This document shows positions 1-8,013 of a stretch of 64,000 nt of DNA, one piece after another. The stretch covers positions 4,928,501 through 4,992,500 of the forward strand of contig NZ_CP089391.1 of NCBI RefSeq assembly GCF_027594865.1, written 5' to 3'. The DNA is from Bradyrhizobium xenonodulans. GTDB lineage: Bacteria > Pseudomonadota > Alphaproteobacteria > Rhizobiales > Xanthobacteraceae. Position 1 is the stretch's first letter; every line of letters starts with the position of its first letter. The position numbers and the translations under genes were made by a program. The notes under the pieces are model-generated. The model searched no databases, was not told the DNA's origin, and saw only the letters and a list, made by a program, of their open reading frames with translations.

Positions 1-840
1 CTTGCCGCGCCAAGCGATGCGGCGGCCGACATGCGCGAACGACAGCTCGACCATCTCGCGCACCGAGCGCGTCTCGCCAGTGGCGAGCACGAAGTCGTCG
101 GGCTTGTCGGCCTGGAGGATCAGGTGCATGCCCTCGACATAGTCGCGCGCATGGCCCCAGTCGCGCTTGGCTTCGAGATTGCCGAGATAGAGCGTCTCCT
201 CGAGCCCGACCTCGATCCGCGACACGCTGCGGGTGATCTTGCGGGTCACAAAAGTCTCGCCGCGGATCGGGCTCTCGTGGTTGAACAGGATGCCGTTGGC
301 CGCGAACATGCCGTAGGCTTCGCGGTAGTTCACCGTGATCCAGTAGCCGTAGAGCTTGGCGACGCCGTAGGGCGAGCGCGGATAGAACGGCGTCGTCTCC
401 TTCTGCGGGATCTCCTGCACGAGGCCGTAGAGCTCCGAGGTCGAGGCCTGGTAGAACCGCGTCCGCTTCTCCATGCCGAGGATGCGGATCGCCTCCAGCA
501 GGCGCAGCACGCCGATCGCGTCGGCATTCGCGGTGTATTCCGGGCTCTCGAAGCTGACGGCGACGTGGCTCTGGGCGGCGAGATTGTAGATCTCGGTCGG
601 CCGGATCTGCTGCACCAAGCGGATCAGATTGGTCGAATCCGTCATGTCGCCGTAATGCATCAGGAACGGCACGTTGCCGACATGCGGGTCCTGGTAGAGA
701 TGATCGACCCGCGCGGTGTTGAACGAGGACGAGCGCCGCTTGATGCCGTGCACGACATAGCCCAGCGACAGCAGGTGTTCGGCGAGATAGGCGCCGTCCT
801 GGCCGGTCACGCCGGTGATGAGAGCGATCCGCTCAGCCAT
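1..840 (-). CDS. gmd: GDP-mannose 4,6-dehydratase, N-terminal part (runs off the window)
   Basis: Converts GDP-D-mannose to GDP-4-keto-6-deoxymannose in the cytoplasm, the first step toward GDP-fucose, GDP-rhamnose and GDP-perosamine for surface polysaccharide. The minus strand reads from an ATG at 840 without a stop to the window edge. It opens with the Rossmann motif [12 protein letters not shown], followed by the [13 protein letters not shown]-binding stretch, the STSELYG segment and the catalytic YxxxK as [10 protein letters not shown]. The motif [18 protein letters not shown] is typical of Gmd. About 280 residues are present of a usual 340-370, so only the C-terminus is missing. Confidence 0.95.
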   Translation of the reverse strand, partial: MAERIALITGVTGQDGAYLAEHLLSLGYVVHGIKRRSSSFNTARVDHLYQDPHVGNVPFLMHYGDMTDSTNLIRLVQQIRPTEIYNLAAQSHVAVSFESPEYTANADAIGVLRLLEAIRILGMEKRTRFYQASTSELYGLVQEIPQKETTPFYPRSPYGVAKLYGYWITVNYREAYGMFAANGILFNHESPIRGETFVTRKITRSVSRIEVGLEETLYLGNLEAKRDWGHARDYVEGMHLILQADKPDDFVLATGETRSVREMVELSFAHVGRRIAWRGK

Positions 841-967
841 TTATGCTCCAGCTCCCGGTGACCGCTCGACGCGGGCAGTCCGCGCATTCCTGGCAGCAGT
901 CGATGCAATGCCCTTCTTGACAGAATGGCCGCCGGGGTCAACTTGCGGGGAGGAGCAATCGAGGGTC

Positions 968-1041
968 TGGAGCGGGTGAAGGGAATCGAACCCTCGTATT
1001 CAGCTTGGAAGGCTGCTGCTCTACCATTGAGCTACACCCGC
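968..1041 (-). tRNA. tRNA-Gly (anticodon TCC)
   Basis: The minus strand folds into a full cloverleaf with acceptor GCGGGTG/CACCCGC, D arm AGCTCAATGGTAGAGC, anticodon loop CTTCCAA and T arm GAGGGTTCGATTCCCTT. The anticodon TCC reads GGA and GGG glycine codons. The 3' CCA is encoded at 968-970. It lies alone between gmd and a short plus-strand transcription unit. Confidence 0.95.
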
Positions 1042-1163
1042 GCTACGGGCTCCCTAACACGGCCGGGCGGCGGTCTCAACTGCCTCAGAGGCAGCATCTT
1101 GCGGCTTTTCGGCCTGCTTTACGGCGTTACGAACAGCTTCGGTTCCCGACTCCCCGCCGCCCC

Positions 1164-1192
1164 TTAACAGCGGCGGCCGCTCGGCCTATATT
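1164..1192 (+). promoter_or_regulatory. near-consensus sigma-70 promoter
   Basis: TTAACA at 1164-1169 and TATATT at 1187-1192 are separated by exactly 17 bases. Each box differs from the E. coli consensus at one or two positions, which is unusually good for this genus. Transcription would begin near 1199, just ahead of the strong ribosome binding site at 1213-1226. Confidence 0.65.
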
Positions 1193-1227
1193 GATGTCTT
1201 CCGCAACCAACGAAAGGAGGTGATCCA

Positions 1228-1272
1228 GTGTCTTTTACCAAGCGCTGTCACCTCGCTGGGATCGCCCGCTAG
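1228..1272 (+). CDS. 14-codon leader-type ORF with perfect Shine-Dalgarno
   Basis: A GTG start at 1228 follows AAAGGAGGTGATCC (1213-1226), complementary to the whole anti-Shine-Dalgarno end of 16S rRNA. The peptide is VSFTKRCHLAGIAR (first residue formyl-Met) and ends with TAG at 1270-1272. The last third of the ORF is complementary to its own ribosome binding site, which suggests a regulatory leader rather than a protein with its own function. The bases after the 14-nt match do not continue as 16S sequence, so this is not an rRNA fragment. Confidence 0.5.
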   Translation: MSFTKRCHLAGIAR

Positions 1273-1333
1273 GCTTTTAAGTGAGGCTTGGCATCGGGGC
1301 GCTCTCAGCCCTGGACCAGCGAGCAAGAAATCG

Positions 1334-1370
1334 GGCGCGACGGGGTTTTCCCCGCCGCGCCTTTTCTTTT
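1334..1370 (+). terminator. Rho-independent terminator
   Basis: GGCGCG-A-CGGGG, loop TTTT, then CCCCG-C-CGCGCC forms an 11-bp stem with one A-C mismatch, followed by TTTTCTTTT at 1362-1370. No A-run lies on the left side, so it works for the plus strand and ends the short transcript starting near 1199. Confidence 0.85.
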
Positions 1371-1403
1371 GGGAATTGTCCTGATTGGGCGAGGTCCGCC
1401 GGC

Positions 1404-1607
1404 TCAAATCGCCCGAAGCCGCTCGCGGACGGCGACGGCGGCGATCAGAAGCCCGACGCACCAGGCCATGGCGGCGCGGGGCGGCTCATCACCGAGCAGC
1501 ACGGTGAAGATGCTCGCGCACAGGCACGGCGCGATCGCCTTGCCGGACCGGCTCGCGAGCGACAGCAGGAACGGCATCGCCGCGATCAAAACTTGCAGGA
1601 CACTCAT
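1404..1607 (-). CDS. small hydrophobic membrane protein, unknown
   Basis: 67 residues with strong G/C third-position bias, which supports real coding. Two hydrophobic stretches, roughly residues 3-18 and 46-60, flank a short polar segment with two cysteines (PCLCAS). The C-terminus is basic (VRERLRAI). I do not recognise the family. It lies just after the convergent terminator at 1334-1370 and may be co-transcribed with the 59-aa gene upstream at 1636-1815. Confidence 0.5.
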   Translation of the reverse strand: MSVLQVLIAAMPFLLSLASRSGKAIAPCLCASIFTVLLGDEPPRAAMAWCVGLLIAAVAVRERLRAI

Positions 1608-1635
1608 TGTCGCGCGTCATTCCGGTACGAGGGCT

Positions 1636-1815
1636 TCAGAAGCCGCAGACATTCAGTGCGCGCGGCCGCTTGCCGCGGCGGCTCTCGACGATGCGCTCGC
1701 CGCCGTTCTCGACCGAGCTGCCGTAATAGCGGTGATGGCCGGACTGGTCATGCAAGTCCGCAGCTTCCGGCTTTGCCGCCCGACGCGCGTCGCAGATGAT
1801 CTTGATGGTCGACAT
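1636..1815 (-). CDS. 59-aa conserved-type small protein, unknown
   Basis: The ATG at 1815 is preceded by GGAGG five bases away, a strong ribosome binding site. The protein begins MSTIKIICDARRAAKPEAA and continues with a polar middle (DQSGHHRYYGSS) and a basic end (ESRRGKRPR). Coding in this frame is much more natural than in the longer overlapping frame at 1653-1853, which is a serine/arginine-rich shadow. It is soluble, with no signal peptide. Function unknown. Confidence 0.6.
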   Translation of the reverse strand: MSTIKIICDARRAAKPEAADLHDQSGHHRYYGSSVENGGERIVESRRGKRPRALNVCGF

Positions 1816-2018
1816 GGCCGCCTCCGAATTGCTTGAGTGTTCTTGGTGGCCATCAGTCGCGCCGGTTTCAGCCGGCGTTCACACGTCCGAGCGGCAATCG
1901 GGTTTCAGGACGGTTTCGTCGAGATCCACGCAACGCAATAATTGGCGCTCAGCCATTGTCGGAAACGACGGGGGTGATACGTCCTTGGGGGCGCGCGCAG
2001 CAAATCAACGAGGTGACG

Positions 2019-2399
2019 ATGCTCTACGCTATCCTGGCCTACCATGTGGAAGACGAGGTCCTGTCCTGGACGCCGGAGCAGGACGCCGCGGTCGTGGCCA
2101 AAGTCATCGAGGTACAGGCGCCCTTGAGGGCAAGTGGTCAGTTTGGGCCGGCCGCCCGTCTGGATGAGACCCGAAAGGCCCGCACCCTGCGCGGCCCCGG
2201 CGCGGGCATGGTGCTGGACGGCCCGTTTGCCGAGACCAAGGAGCAGCTTCTGGGCTTCCACCTCATGGAATGCGACACCGAGGATGAGGCGATCGCGGCG
2301 GCGCGGAAGCTGCGCCAGGTCAATCCGACGGCGGTCTACGAAATCCGCCCGGTCAAGCTTTACGTGCCGGCCGACGGGTTCGGCGCGACAAAAGCGTGA
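2019..2399 (+). CDS. YCII-related domain protein
   Basis: 126 residues of the YciI/YCII dimeric alpha-beta fold. It starts MLYAILAYHVEDEV, has the conserved GPAARLDETRKARTLR and VLDGPFAETKEQLLGF segments, and ends in the ECDTEDEAIAAARKL helix. Relatives often lie beside ECF sigma factors or act as small dehydrochlorinase-like enzymes; neither is shown here. The start at 2019 is chosen because homology begins there and GAGGTG lies just upstream; the frame is open further upstream but does not look coding. Confidence 0.88.
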   Translation: MLYAILAYHVEDEVLSWTPEQDAAVVAKVIEVQAPLRASGQFGPAARLDETRKARTLRGPGAGMVLDGPFAETKEQLLGFHLMECDTEDEAIAAARKLRQVNPTAVYEIRPVKLYVPADGFGATKA

Positions 2400-2408
2400 G
2401 CTGGCGCC

Positions 2409-2999
2409 TTACGCGTCCGGCTCGGACCGTGCGATGGTGAAGCGCTGGATCACGAGGCCGCCGAAAGCAATGAACCACACGAAGGGCGCGACACGCGGCG
2501 CGAACGCCGCAACGACCGTGCCCGGGATGAACACGAGCAGCGGAAACATCGAGGCCATGATCTCGTGGCGCCAGCCGCCAAGGATCCTCCACCACAGCCA
2601 GGCATTGAGGCCGGCGATCGCGGTCAGATGCAGGCCATAGAGCACGGCGACCGCGCTGCTCATGGGATAATTGGTGTAGAGACCGTTGGTCACCGGCAGC
2701 AGCACGATCGAGAGCAGGAAGAACAGATTGAGGATCACCGCGCCGCGGCTGCCGACGGGCTGGCGCGCCAGCCGCCGGTGATGGCTGATCCAGAACACGC
2801 CGGCGATGATGAAGCTGAGCGCGAGGCCGGCGAGCTTGCCGGAATAGATCCGGGCGAGATCGCTCCAGTCCGGCGCGCTGGTGAACACGGCGGCCCTGGG
2901 CAGGTCATAGGCGAGCAGTGTCATGGCGACGCCGAAGATGGTGTTGCTGAGCGATTCCAGCCGCCGCATCTCGAACTGGTCGGGCTTGAGCTCGGTCAT
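2409..2999 (-). CDS. TMEM175-like (DUF1211) membrane protein
   Basis: 196-residue integral membrane protein. The first helix reads LESLSNTIFGVAMTLLAYDL, the position of the FSDGVFAIAITLL-type signature in TMEM175/DUF1211 proteins, some of which are potassium channels. Here the FSD triad is replaced by LSN, so channel selectivity cannot be assumed. Further helices lie near residues 55-75, 90-110, 120-140 and 155-185, with an ISHHRR loop after the second. The start MTELKPDQ at 2999 is preferred; upstream codons lack homology. Confidence 0.75.
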   Translation of the reverse strand: MTELKPDQFEMRRLESLSNTIFGVAMTLLAYDLPRAAVFTSAPDWSDLARIYSGKLAGLALSFIIAGVFWISHHRRLARQPVGSRGAVILNLFFLLSIVLLPVTNGLYTNYPMSSAVAVLYGLHLTAIAGLNAWLWWRILGGWRHEIMASMFPLLVFIPGTVVAAFAPRVAPFVWFIAFGGLVIQRFTIARSEPDA

Positions 3000-3125
3000 A
3001 CCGGGTGCACTTCGCGGGCTGGAACCTGGGGCCGTCTTGTCCCTAGGTCTTAACACCGGTTGCGTCCAGCCGCATTGCGATTCGCGGGCAAATCGCCGAC
3101 TCTCGCCCTTTCACCGGGGCGATTC

Positions 3126-5183
3126 GTGGCGACATATCTGGACACGCTCAATGCGGAGCAGCGCCGCGCCGTGGAGCACGGCGTGGTCGATGGCGCGACC
3201 GTGGGCGCACCGCTGCTCGTCATCGCCGGTGCCGGCTCCGGCAAGACCAACACGCTGGCGCACCGCGTCGCACATCTGATCGTTGCCGGCGCCGATCCGC
3301 GCCGCATTCTGTTGATGACGTTCTCCCGCCGCGCGGCCGCCGAGATGGCCGGCCGCGTCGAGCGCATCGCGCGCAAGGTGCTGGGCGAGAACAACGCCGC
3401 GATCATGCGCGACGCGCTCACCTGGGCCGGCACCTTCCACGGCATCGGCGCGCGGCTCCTGCGCGAATATGCCGAGCGGATCGGCGTCGACCCCGCCTTC
3501 ACCATCCACGACCGCGAAGACTCCGCCGACCTGATGAACCTGGTCCGGCACGAGCGCGGCCTGTCGAAGACCGAGAGCCGGTTCCCGGCCAAGGGCACTT
3601 GCCTGTCGATCTACTCGCGCTGCGTCAACGCCGAGATGGAGATCGAGAAGGTGTTGGGGGCGCACTATCCCTGGTGCGCGGGCTGGGCGGCCGAGCTGAA
3701 GGGCCTGTTCGCGGCTTACGTCGAGGCCAAGCAGGCCCAGCACGTGCTCGATTACGATGATTTGCTGCTCTACTGGTCGCAGATGATGAGCGATGCGCCG
3801 ATCGCCGAAGAGATCGGCGGCCGTTTCGATCACGTGCTGGTCGACGAATATCAGGACACCAACCGCCTGCAATCCTCGATCCTGCTGGCGCTCAAGCCCG
3901 ACGGCCGCGGCCTCACCGTGGTCGGCGACGACGCCCAATCGATCTATTCGTTCCGCGCCGCGACCGTGCGCAACATCCTGGACTTCCCTCAAAGCTTCTC
4001 GCCCCGCGCGGAGATGATCACGCTCGACCGCAACTACCGCTCGACGCAACCCGTGCTGGCGGCAGCCAACGGCGTCATCGGTCTTGCCCGTGAGCGCTTC
4101 ACCAAAAACCTCTGGACTGACCGCACCGCGTTGCAGAAGCCGCAGCTCGTCACCGTGCACGACGAGGCCGACCAGGCGCGCTACATCGTCGAGGAGGTTC
4201 TGGCGAACCGCGAGCAAGGCGCGCTGCTCAAGCACCAGGCGGTGCTATTCCGGACCTCCTCGCATTCCGGTCCGCTGGAGATCGAGCTGACCCGCCGCAA
4301 CATCCCCTTCGTGAAATTCGGCGGGCTCAAATTCCTCGACGCCGCGCACGTCAAGGACGTGCTGGCGCTGCTGCGCTTCGCCGAAAATCCGCGCGATCGC
4401 GTCGCCGGCTTCCGCATTCTGCACCTCCTGCCCGGCATCGGACCCGCAACCGCGCAGCGCGTGCTCGACCAGATGGCCGAGAGCACCGATCCGCTCGCCT
4501 CGCTCGGCCAGCTCCCGGTGCCGGCGCGCACCGGCGCGGACTGGACCGACTTCGTCCGTACGACCCAGAATTTGCGCTATTCGGAATGGCCGGCCGATCT
4601 CGAACGCGTGCGGCTGTGGTACGAGCCGCATCTCGACCGCATCCACGAGGATTCCGAAACGCGCCGCGCCGATCTGATGCAGCTCGAGCAGATCGCGAGC
4701 GGCTATGCCTCGCGCGAAAAGTTTTTGACCGAGCTCACGCTCGATCCGCCGGATGCGACCAGCGACAAATCAGGCCCCCCGCTTCGCGACGAGGACTATC
4801 TGATCCTCTCCACCATTCACTCCGCCAAGGGCCAGGAGTGGAAGTCGGTGTTCGTGCTCAACGTCGTGGACGGCTGCATGCCGTCCGACCTCGGCGCCGG
4901 TACCAGCGCCGAGCTGGAGGAGGAGCGCCGGCTGCTCTATGTCGCGATGACGCGCGCCAAGGACGATTTGCACCTCGTCGTGCCGCAGCGCTTCTTCGTC
5001 CACGGCCAGGCCGCCAAGGGCGACCGTCACGTCTACGCCTCGCGCACCCGCTTCATCCCGGAATCCCTGGTCTACCTGTTCGAGCGCGCCGCCTGGCCGA
5101 AGGCCGCAGCCGGCGCGGCCCGCACCGCGGCGCAGGGCCCGAAGATCGACATCGGGGCGAAGATGCGCGGGATGTGGCGGTAG
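3126..5183 (+). CDS. UvrD/Rep-family ATP-dependent DNA helicase
   Basis: A superfamily 1A 3'-5' helicase of about 685 residues. All motifs are visible in order: Walker A GAGSGKTN, Ia TFSRRAAAEM, II DEYQDTN, III VVGDDAQSIYSFRAA, IV LDRNYRST, V STIHSAKGQEW and VI RLLYVAMTRAKDD. It unwinds DNA in repair or recombination. It is shorter than UvrD (about 720) and PcrA, so it is a paralogue and I give no symbol. The GTG at 3126 (VATYLDTLNAEQ) is chosen because homology starts there; the frame also offers a TTG at 3060. Confidence 0.9.
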   Translation: MATYLDTLNAEQRRAVEHGVVDGATVGAPLLVIAGAGSGKTNTLAHRVAHLIVAGADPRRILLMTFSRRAAAEMAGRVERIARKVLGENNAAIMRDALTWAGTFHGIGARLLREYAERIGVDPAFTIHDREDSADLMNLVRHERGLSKTESRFPAKGTCLSIYSRCVNAEMEIEKVLGAHYPWCAGWAAELKGLFAAYVEAKQAQHVLDYDDLLLYWSQMMSDAPIAEEIGGRFDHVLVDEYQDTNRLQSSILLALKPDGRGLTVVGDDAQSIYSFRAATVRNILDFPQSFSPRAEMITLDRNYRSTQPVLAAANGVIGLARERFTKNLWTDRTALQKPQLVTVHDEADQARYIVEEVLANREQGALLKHQAVLFRTSSHSGPLEIELTRRNIPFVKFGGLKFLDAAHVKDVLALLRFAENPRDRVAGFRILHLLPGIGPATAQRVLDQMAESTDPLASLGQLPVPARTGADWTDFVRTTQNLRYSEWPADLERVRLWYEPHLDRIHEDSETRRADLMQLEQIASGYASREKFLTELTLDPPDATSDKSGPPLRDEDYLILSTIHSAKGQEWKSVFVLNVVDGCMPSDLGAGTSAELEEERRLLYVAMTRAKDDLHLVVPQRFFVHGQAAKGDRHVYASRTRFIPESLVYLFERAAWPKAAAGAARTAAQGPKIDIGAKMRGMWR

Positions 5184-5238
5184 ACACAAGAGGCTGGTGT
5201 CGGGACCTGTAGGATAAGCGAAACAACAGAGGTCCGAC

Positions 5239-6219
5239 ATGAAAGCCGTCGTCGTCGAGCAATATGCGCCCATCGATCAAATCGCACTGAAGGATATCCC
5301 TCACCCGCTTATGCAGCCCGGCCAGTTGCGCATCCGCGTGGAGGCGGCAGGAATCGGCTTTGTTGACGGCTTGAAGATCGAGGGGCGCTATCAGACCAAG
5401 GATCCCCTGCCCTTCATTCCTGGCACCGAGTTCGCCGGGATCGTGGAAGAGGCTCCAGGCAGGCCTGGCGGCTATCAGCCCGGCATGCGCGTGATGGGGA
5501 TGACACGGTCGGGCGCGCTTGCCGAAGAGATCGTCGTCAGTCCCGAAGCGGTCTATCCTCTCCCGGACGGCATCGCGGCCGAGGTCGCCGCCTCGTTTCG
5601 CGCCAATTATCTGACCGCGCTCTATGCGCTCAGTGCACGCGCCTCGCTCTGCACGGGCGAGCAGCTTCTGGTGCTGGGCGCAGCGGGCGGCACGGGAATC
5701 GCGGCTGTTCAGATCGGCAAGCTGCTCGGCGCCCGCGTCATCGCAGCGGCGTCGACACCGGACAAGCGCGAGTTCGCGCAACAACACGGCGCCGACGCCG
5801 TGATCGACTACACGCAGGCCGGCTGGCGCGACACGCTGAAGGAATTGACCGGAGGACACGGCGCCGACGTGATCTTCGATCCGGTCGGGGGCGAAATCTC
5901 GGTGCAGGCCTTTCGCTCCATTGCCTGGCGCGGCCGCCATCTCGTGGTCGGTTTTGCCGCCGGTGCGATCCCGGCATTGCCGTTCAACTTGCCGCTGCTG
6001 AAGGGCGGCGCCCTGCTCGGCGTCGACCTCGCGCAGATTCCGACGCGCGAGCCTGAGGTGCAGAAGCGCCTGATGTCCGAGCTGACGGGCTGGCTCGCCG
6101 AGGGCAAGTTGAAGCCTGTGGTCGGTCGCGTCTTCGCGCTGGACGATTTCCGAGAAGCGTTCAGGACCATGCAGACGCGCGGGGCGCTCGGCAAGATGGT
6201 CGTGCGCATCTCGAAATAG
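5239..6219 (+). CDS. zinc-free MDR quinone oxidoreductase-like protein
   Basis: 326 residues, medium-chain dehydrogenase/reductase superfamily. The N-terminal GroES-like half runs from MKAVVVEQ to about residue 120, followed by the nucleotide-binding fold with VLGAAGGTGIAAVQIGKLLG (AAGGxG motif). No structural or catalytic zinc cysteines are present, which places it with NADPH:quinone reductases and enoyl reductases. It follows the helicase by 55 bases on the same strand. The substrate cannot be told. Confidence 0.88.
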   Translation: MKAVVVEQYAPIDQIALKDIPHPLMQPGQLRIRVEAAGIGFVDGLKIEGRYQTKDPLPFIPGTEFAGIVEEAPGRPGGYQPGMRVMGMTRSGALAEEIVVSPEAVYPLPDGIAAEVAASFRANYLTALYALSARASLCTGEQLLVLGAAGGTGIAAVQIGKLLGARVIAAASTPDKREFAQQHGADAVIDYTQAGWRDTLKELTGGHGADVIFDPVGGEISVQAFRSIAWRGRHLVVGFAAGAIPALPFNLPLLKGGALLGVDLAQIPTREPEVQKRLMSELTGWLAEGKLKPVVGRVFALDDFREAFRTMQTRGALGKMVVRISK

Positions 6220-6249
6220 GACGCATCGGCGCGCGGGGCGTGGCGGTCA

Positions 6250-7497
6250 TTACGCGTTCAGCCGGTCGAACTGGACCTTGCCTGATTTCATCACCATCGG
6301 GATGTGCTCGCCCTGGCCGAGCAGGCAGGCTACGTCGCGCAGCGGGTTGCCGTCGACCACCAGCAGATCGGCGACAGCCTCGGGCACGATCCGGCCGAGC
6401 TTGCCTTCCATGCCGAGCACCTCGGCGCCGATAACTGTTGCGCTGGCGATGACGGCGCGCGGACCGAGGATCTCGGCGCGAATGCGGAATTCGTCGCTCT
6501 GGAGGCGCTGCGACGGCCCGAGCAGATCGCTGCCAAATCCCATCTTGACGCCGGCATCGCGATAAATCGCGAGCGAACGCAGACCCGCATCGCGGACGTC
6601 GGCGATCTTGGCGACGCTCTCCGGCGGCAGGCCATATTGGGCGCCCTCGTTAGCGAGTGCCTCGTAGGTGACGAGCGTCGGCACCACATAGGCGCCCTTC
6701 TCGGCCATCAGGCGCGCGGTCGGCGCATCGACCAGATTGCCGTGCTCGATGGTGCGCACACCGCAGCGAACCGCGCGTTCGATCGCGGCGGCGGTGTAGG
6801 CATGAGCGAGCACATAGGTCTGGCGCCCGCGCGCCTCCTCGACGATGGCGCGGATCTCGTCCTCGGAGTACCCGAAGGCCCCGACCGGATCGGTCGGCGA
6901 CGCCACGCCGCCGGACGCCATGATCTTGATCTGGTCGGCGCCCATCTGGAGTTCTTCGCGCGCGGCCTTGCGCACGCCGTCGACGCCGTCGGCGACACGC
7001 GCCAGCGCGCCGACACGCACGCAGCAGGGACACGGCGCGTCGCTGGCGAGATAGTCCGAACGCGCCCGCATGTCGCCGTGACCGCCGGTCTGGCTCAGTG
7101 CACGGCCGGAGACGAACAGCCGCGGACCGTCGGTGAGGCCGGTCTCGATCGCCTGCTTCAGCGCATGGCCGGCGCCGCCGGCGTCGCGGACCGTGGTGAA
7201 GCCACGCCTGAGCATGCCGCGCAGCAGCAGCGTCGAGCGCAGCGTCACCAGCACGTTCGGCATGTGCACCTGCTGCGACAAATTGAGCTCGACCGCGACC
7301 GCATGCACATGCAGGTCGATCAGGCCGGGCATCAGCGTCTTGCCGTTCAGGTCGATAGTGCGGTCGGCCGAGGCCTGGAGCGGCCGGTCGGAGACCTCCT
7401 TGATCAGATTGTCCTCGACCAGCACGTGATGCCCCTCCAGCAAGTCCGGCTGAAGCGGATCAAGCAAAGCGGCGTTCTTGAAGAGGATGCTGGACAT
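6250..7497 (-). CDS. metal-dependent amidohydrolase
   Basis: 415 residues of the amidohydrolase superfamily, closest in pattern to the prolidase-like and imidazolonepropionase-like group. Metal ligands are visible as HVH in DLHVHAV, a central lysine region DQIKIMASGG, a histidine in VLAHAYT, another in TIEHGNL and an aspartate in GFGSDLLG. ATG at 7497 follows AGGAAACGATCC. It is the last gene of the MFS-GAF-amidohydrolase operon, 18 bases after the GAF gene, which suggests it hydrolyses a compound imported by the transporter. Substrate unknown. Confidence 0.88.
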   Translation of the reverse strand: MSSILFKNAALLDPLQPDLLEGHHVLVEDNLIKEVSDRPLQASADRTIDLNGKTLMPGLIDLHVHAVAVELNLSQQVHMPNVLVTLRSTLLLRGMLRRGFTTVRDAGGAGHALKQAIETGLTDGPRLFVSGRALSQTGGHGDMRARSDYLASDAPCPCCVRVGALARVADGVDGVRKAAREELQMGADQIKIMASGGVASPTDPVGAFGYSEDEIRAIVEEARGRQTYVLAHAYTAAAIERAVRCGVRTIEHGNLVDAPTARLMAEKGAYVVPTLVTYEALANEGAQYGLPPESVAKIADVRDAGLRSLAIYRDAGVKMGFGSDLLGPSQRLQSDEFRIRAEILGPRAVIASATVIGAEVLGMEGKLGRIVPEAVADLLVVDGNPLRDVACLLGQGEHIPMVMKSGKVQFDRLNA

Positions 7498-7515
7498 GGA
7501 TCGTTTCCTGTCTGG

Positions 7516-8013
7516 TCAGGACTGTGTGAGCAAAGCCGGCAGCGCGAACTGGGCGAAGGGAAGGCACGCGGCGATATCGTCCTCGCCGTACCAGCCCGCC
7601 TCGTGAAGTAGATTGAGCGAGCCGAGCGTGCGCCCGCGCCAGCGCACCGGCATGTTGAGCACGCTCTCGCAGCCGAGCGAAGCGATCAGCTCGTGATCGG
7701 AAAACACCTCGCGCAGATCGTCCCGGCTGCGGCCGATATAGGCCTCGCCGCGGTCGAGCACGGCCTCGGTCCACGGCCCGGTCGCCAGGCGCTTGCGTCC
7801 GCCCGTGGGGTAAGGTCCGGGGAGATTGGAATAGACCCGCGCCGCATCTCTCGTATCGTCGTCATAGGTCAGGATCGTGAACAGCTTGTGCCCGATCGCC
7901 GATTTCAAGGCGTCGTCGAGCGCCGAGAACAGGGCGATCGGCTGATCCGCCCTGCCCTGCGCAGCCGCCACCGTGCAAAGCAGCGGATCGGCTCGGCGTG
8001 GCGTCTCCCTCAT
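7516..8013 (-). CDS. GAF-domain protein
   Basis: 165 residues that form a single GAF fold: KLFTILTYDDDTRDAARVYSN, GPWTEAVLDRGEAYIG and the ESVLNMPVRWRGRTLGSLNL core. GAF domains bind small ligands; no output domain is attached. The start overlaps the stop of the upstream transporter gene as ATGA (8010-8013), so translation is probably coupled. Its place between a transporter and an amidohydrolase suggests a ligand-binding accessory role, which is inference. Confidence 0.85.
   Translation of the reverse strand: MRETPRRADPLLCTVAAAQGRADQPIALFSALDDALKSAIGHKLFTILTYDDDTRDAARVYSNLPGPYPTGGRKRLATGPWTEAVLDRGEAYIGRSRDDLREVFSDHELIASLGCESVLNMPVRWRGRTLGSLNLLHEAGWYGEDDIAACLPFAQFALPALLTQS

Larger units (their letters stand above)
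1199..1370 (+). ncRNA. candidate short RNA carrying a leader peptide
   Basis: A complete small transcription unit of about 170 nt: promoter at 1164-1192, a Shine-Dalgarno matching the full 16S 3' tail, a 14-codon ORF and a strong intrinsic terminator at 1334-1370. The gene after the terminator is on the other strand, so the RNA appears to stand alone. GAGGTGA in the ribosome binding site can pair with TCACCTC inside the ORF, and GATCC with GGATC a little further on, so the start site could be hidden when no ribosome is translating. Start point and function are inferred. I do not recognise it as a named RNA family. Confidence 0.5.

Noticed and set aside
1213..1226. Remnant of a 16S rRNA gene
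   Set aside because: The 14-base match to the 16S 3' end is followed by sequence unrelated to 16S; position before a GTG and ORF explains it as a ribosome binding site.
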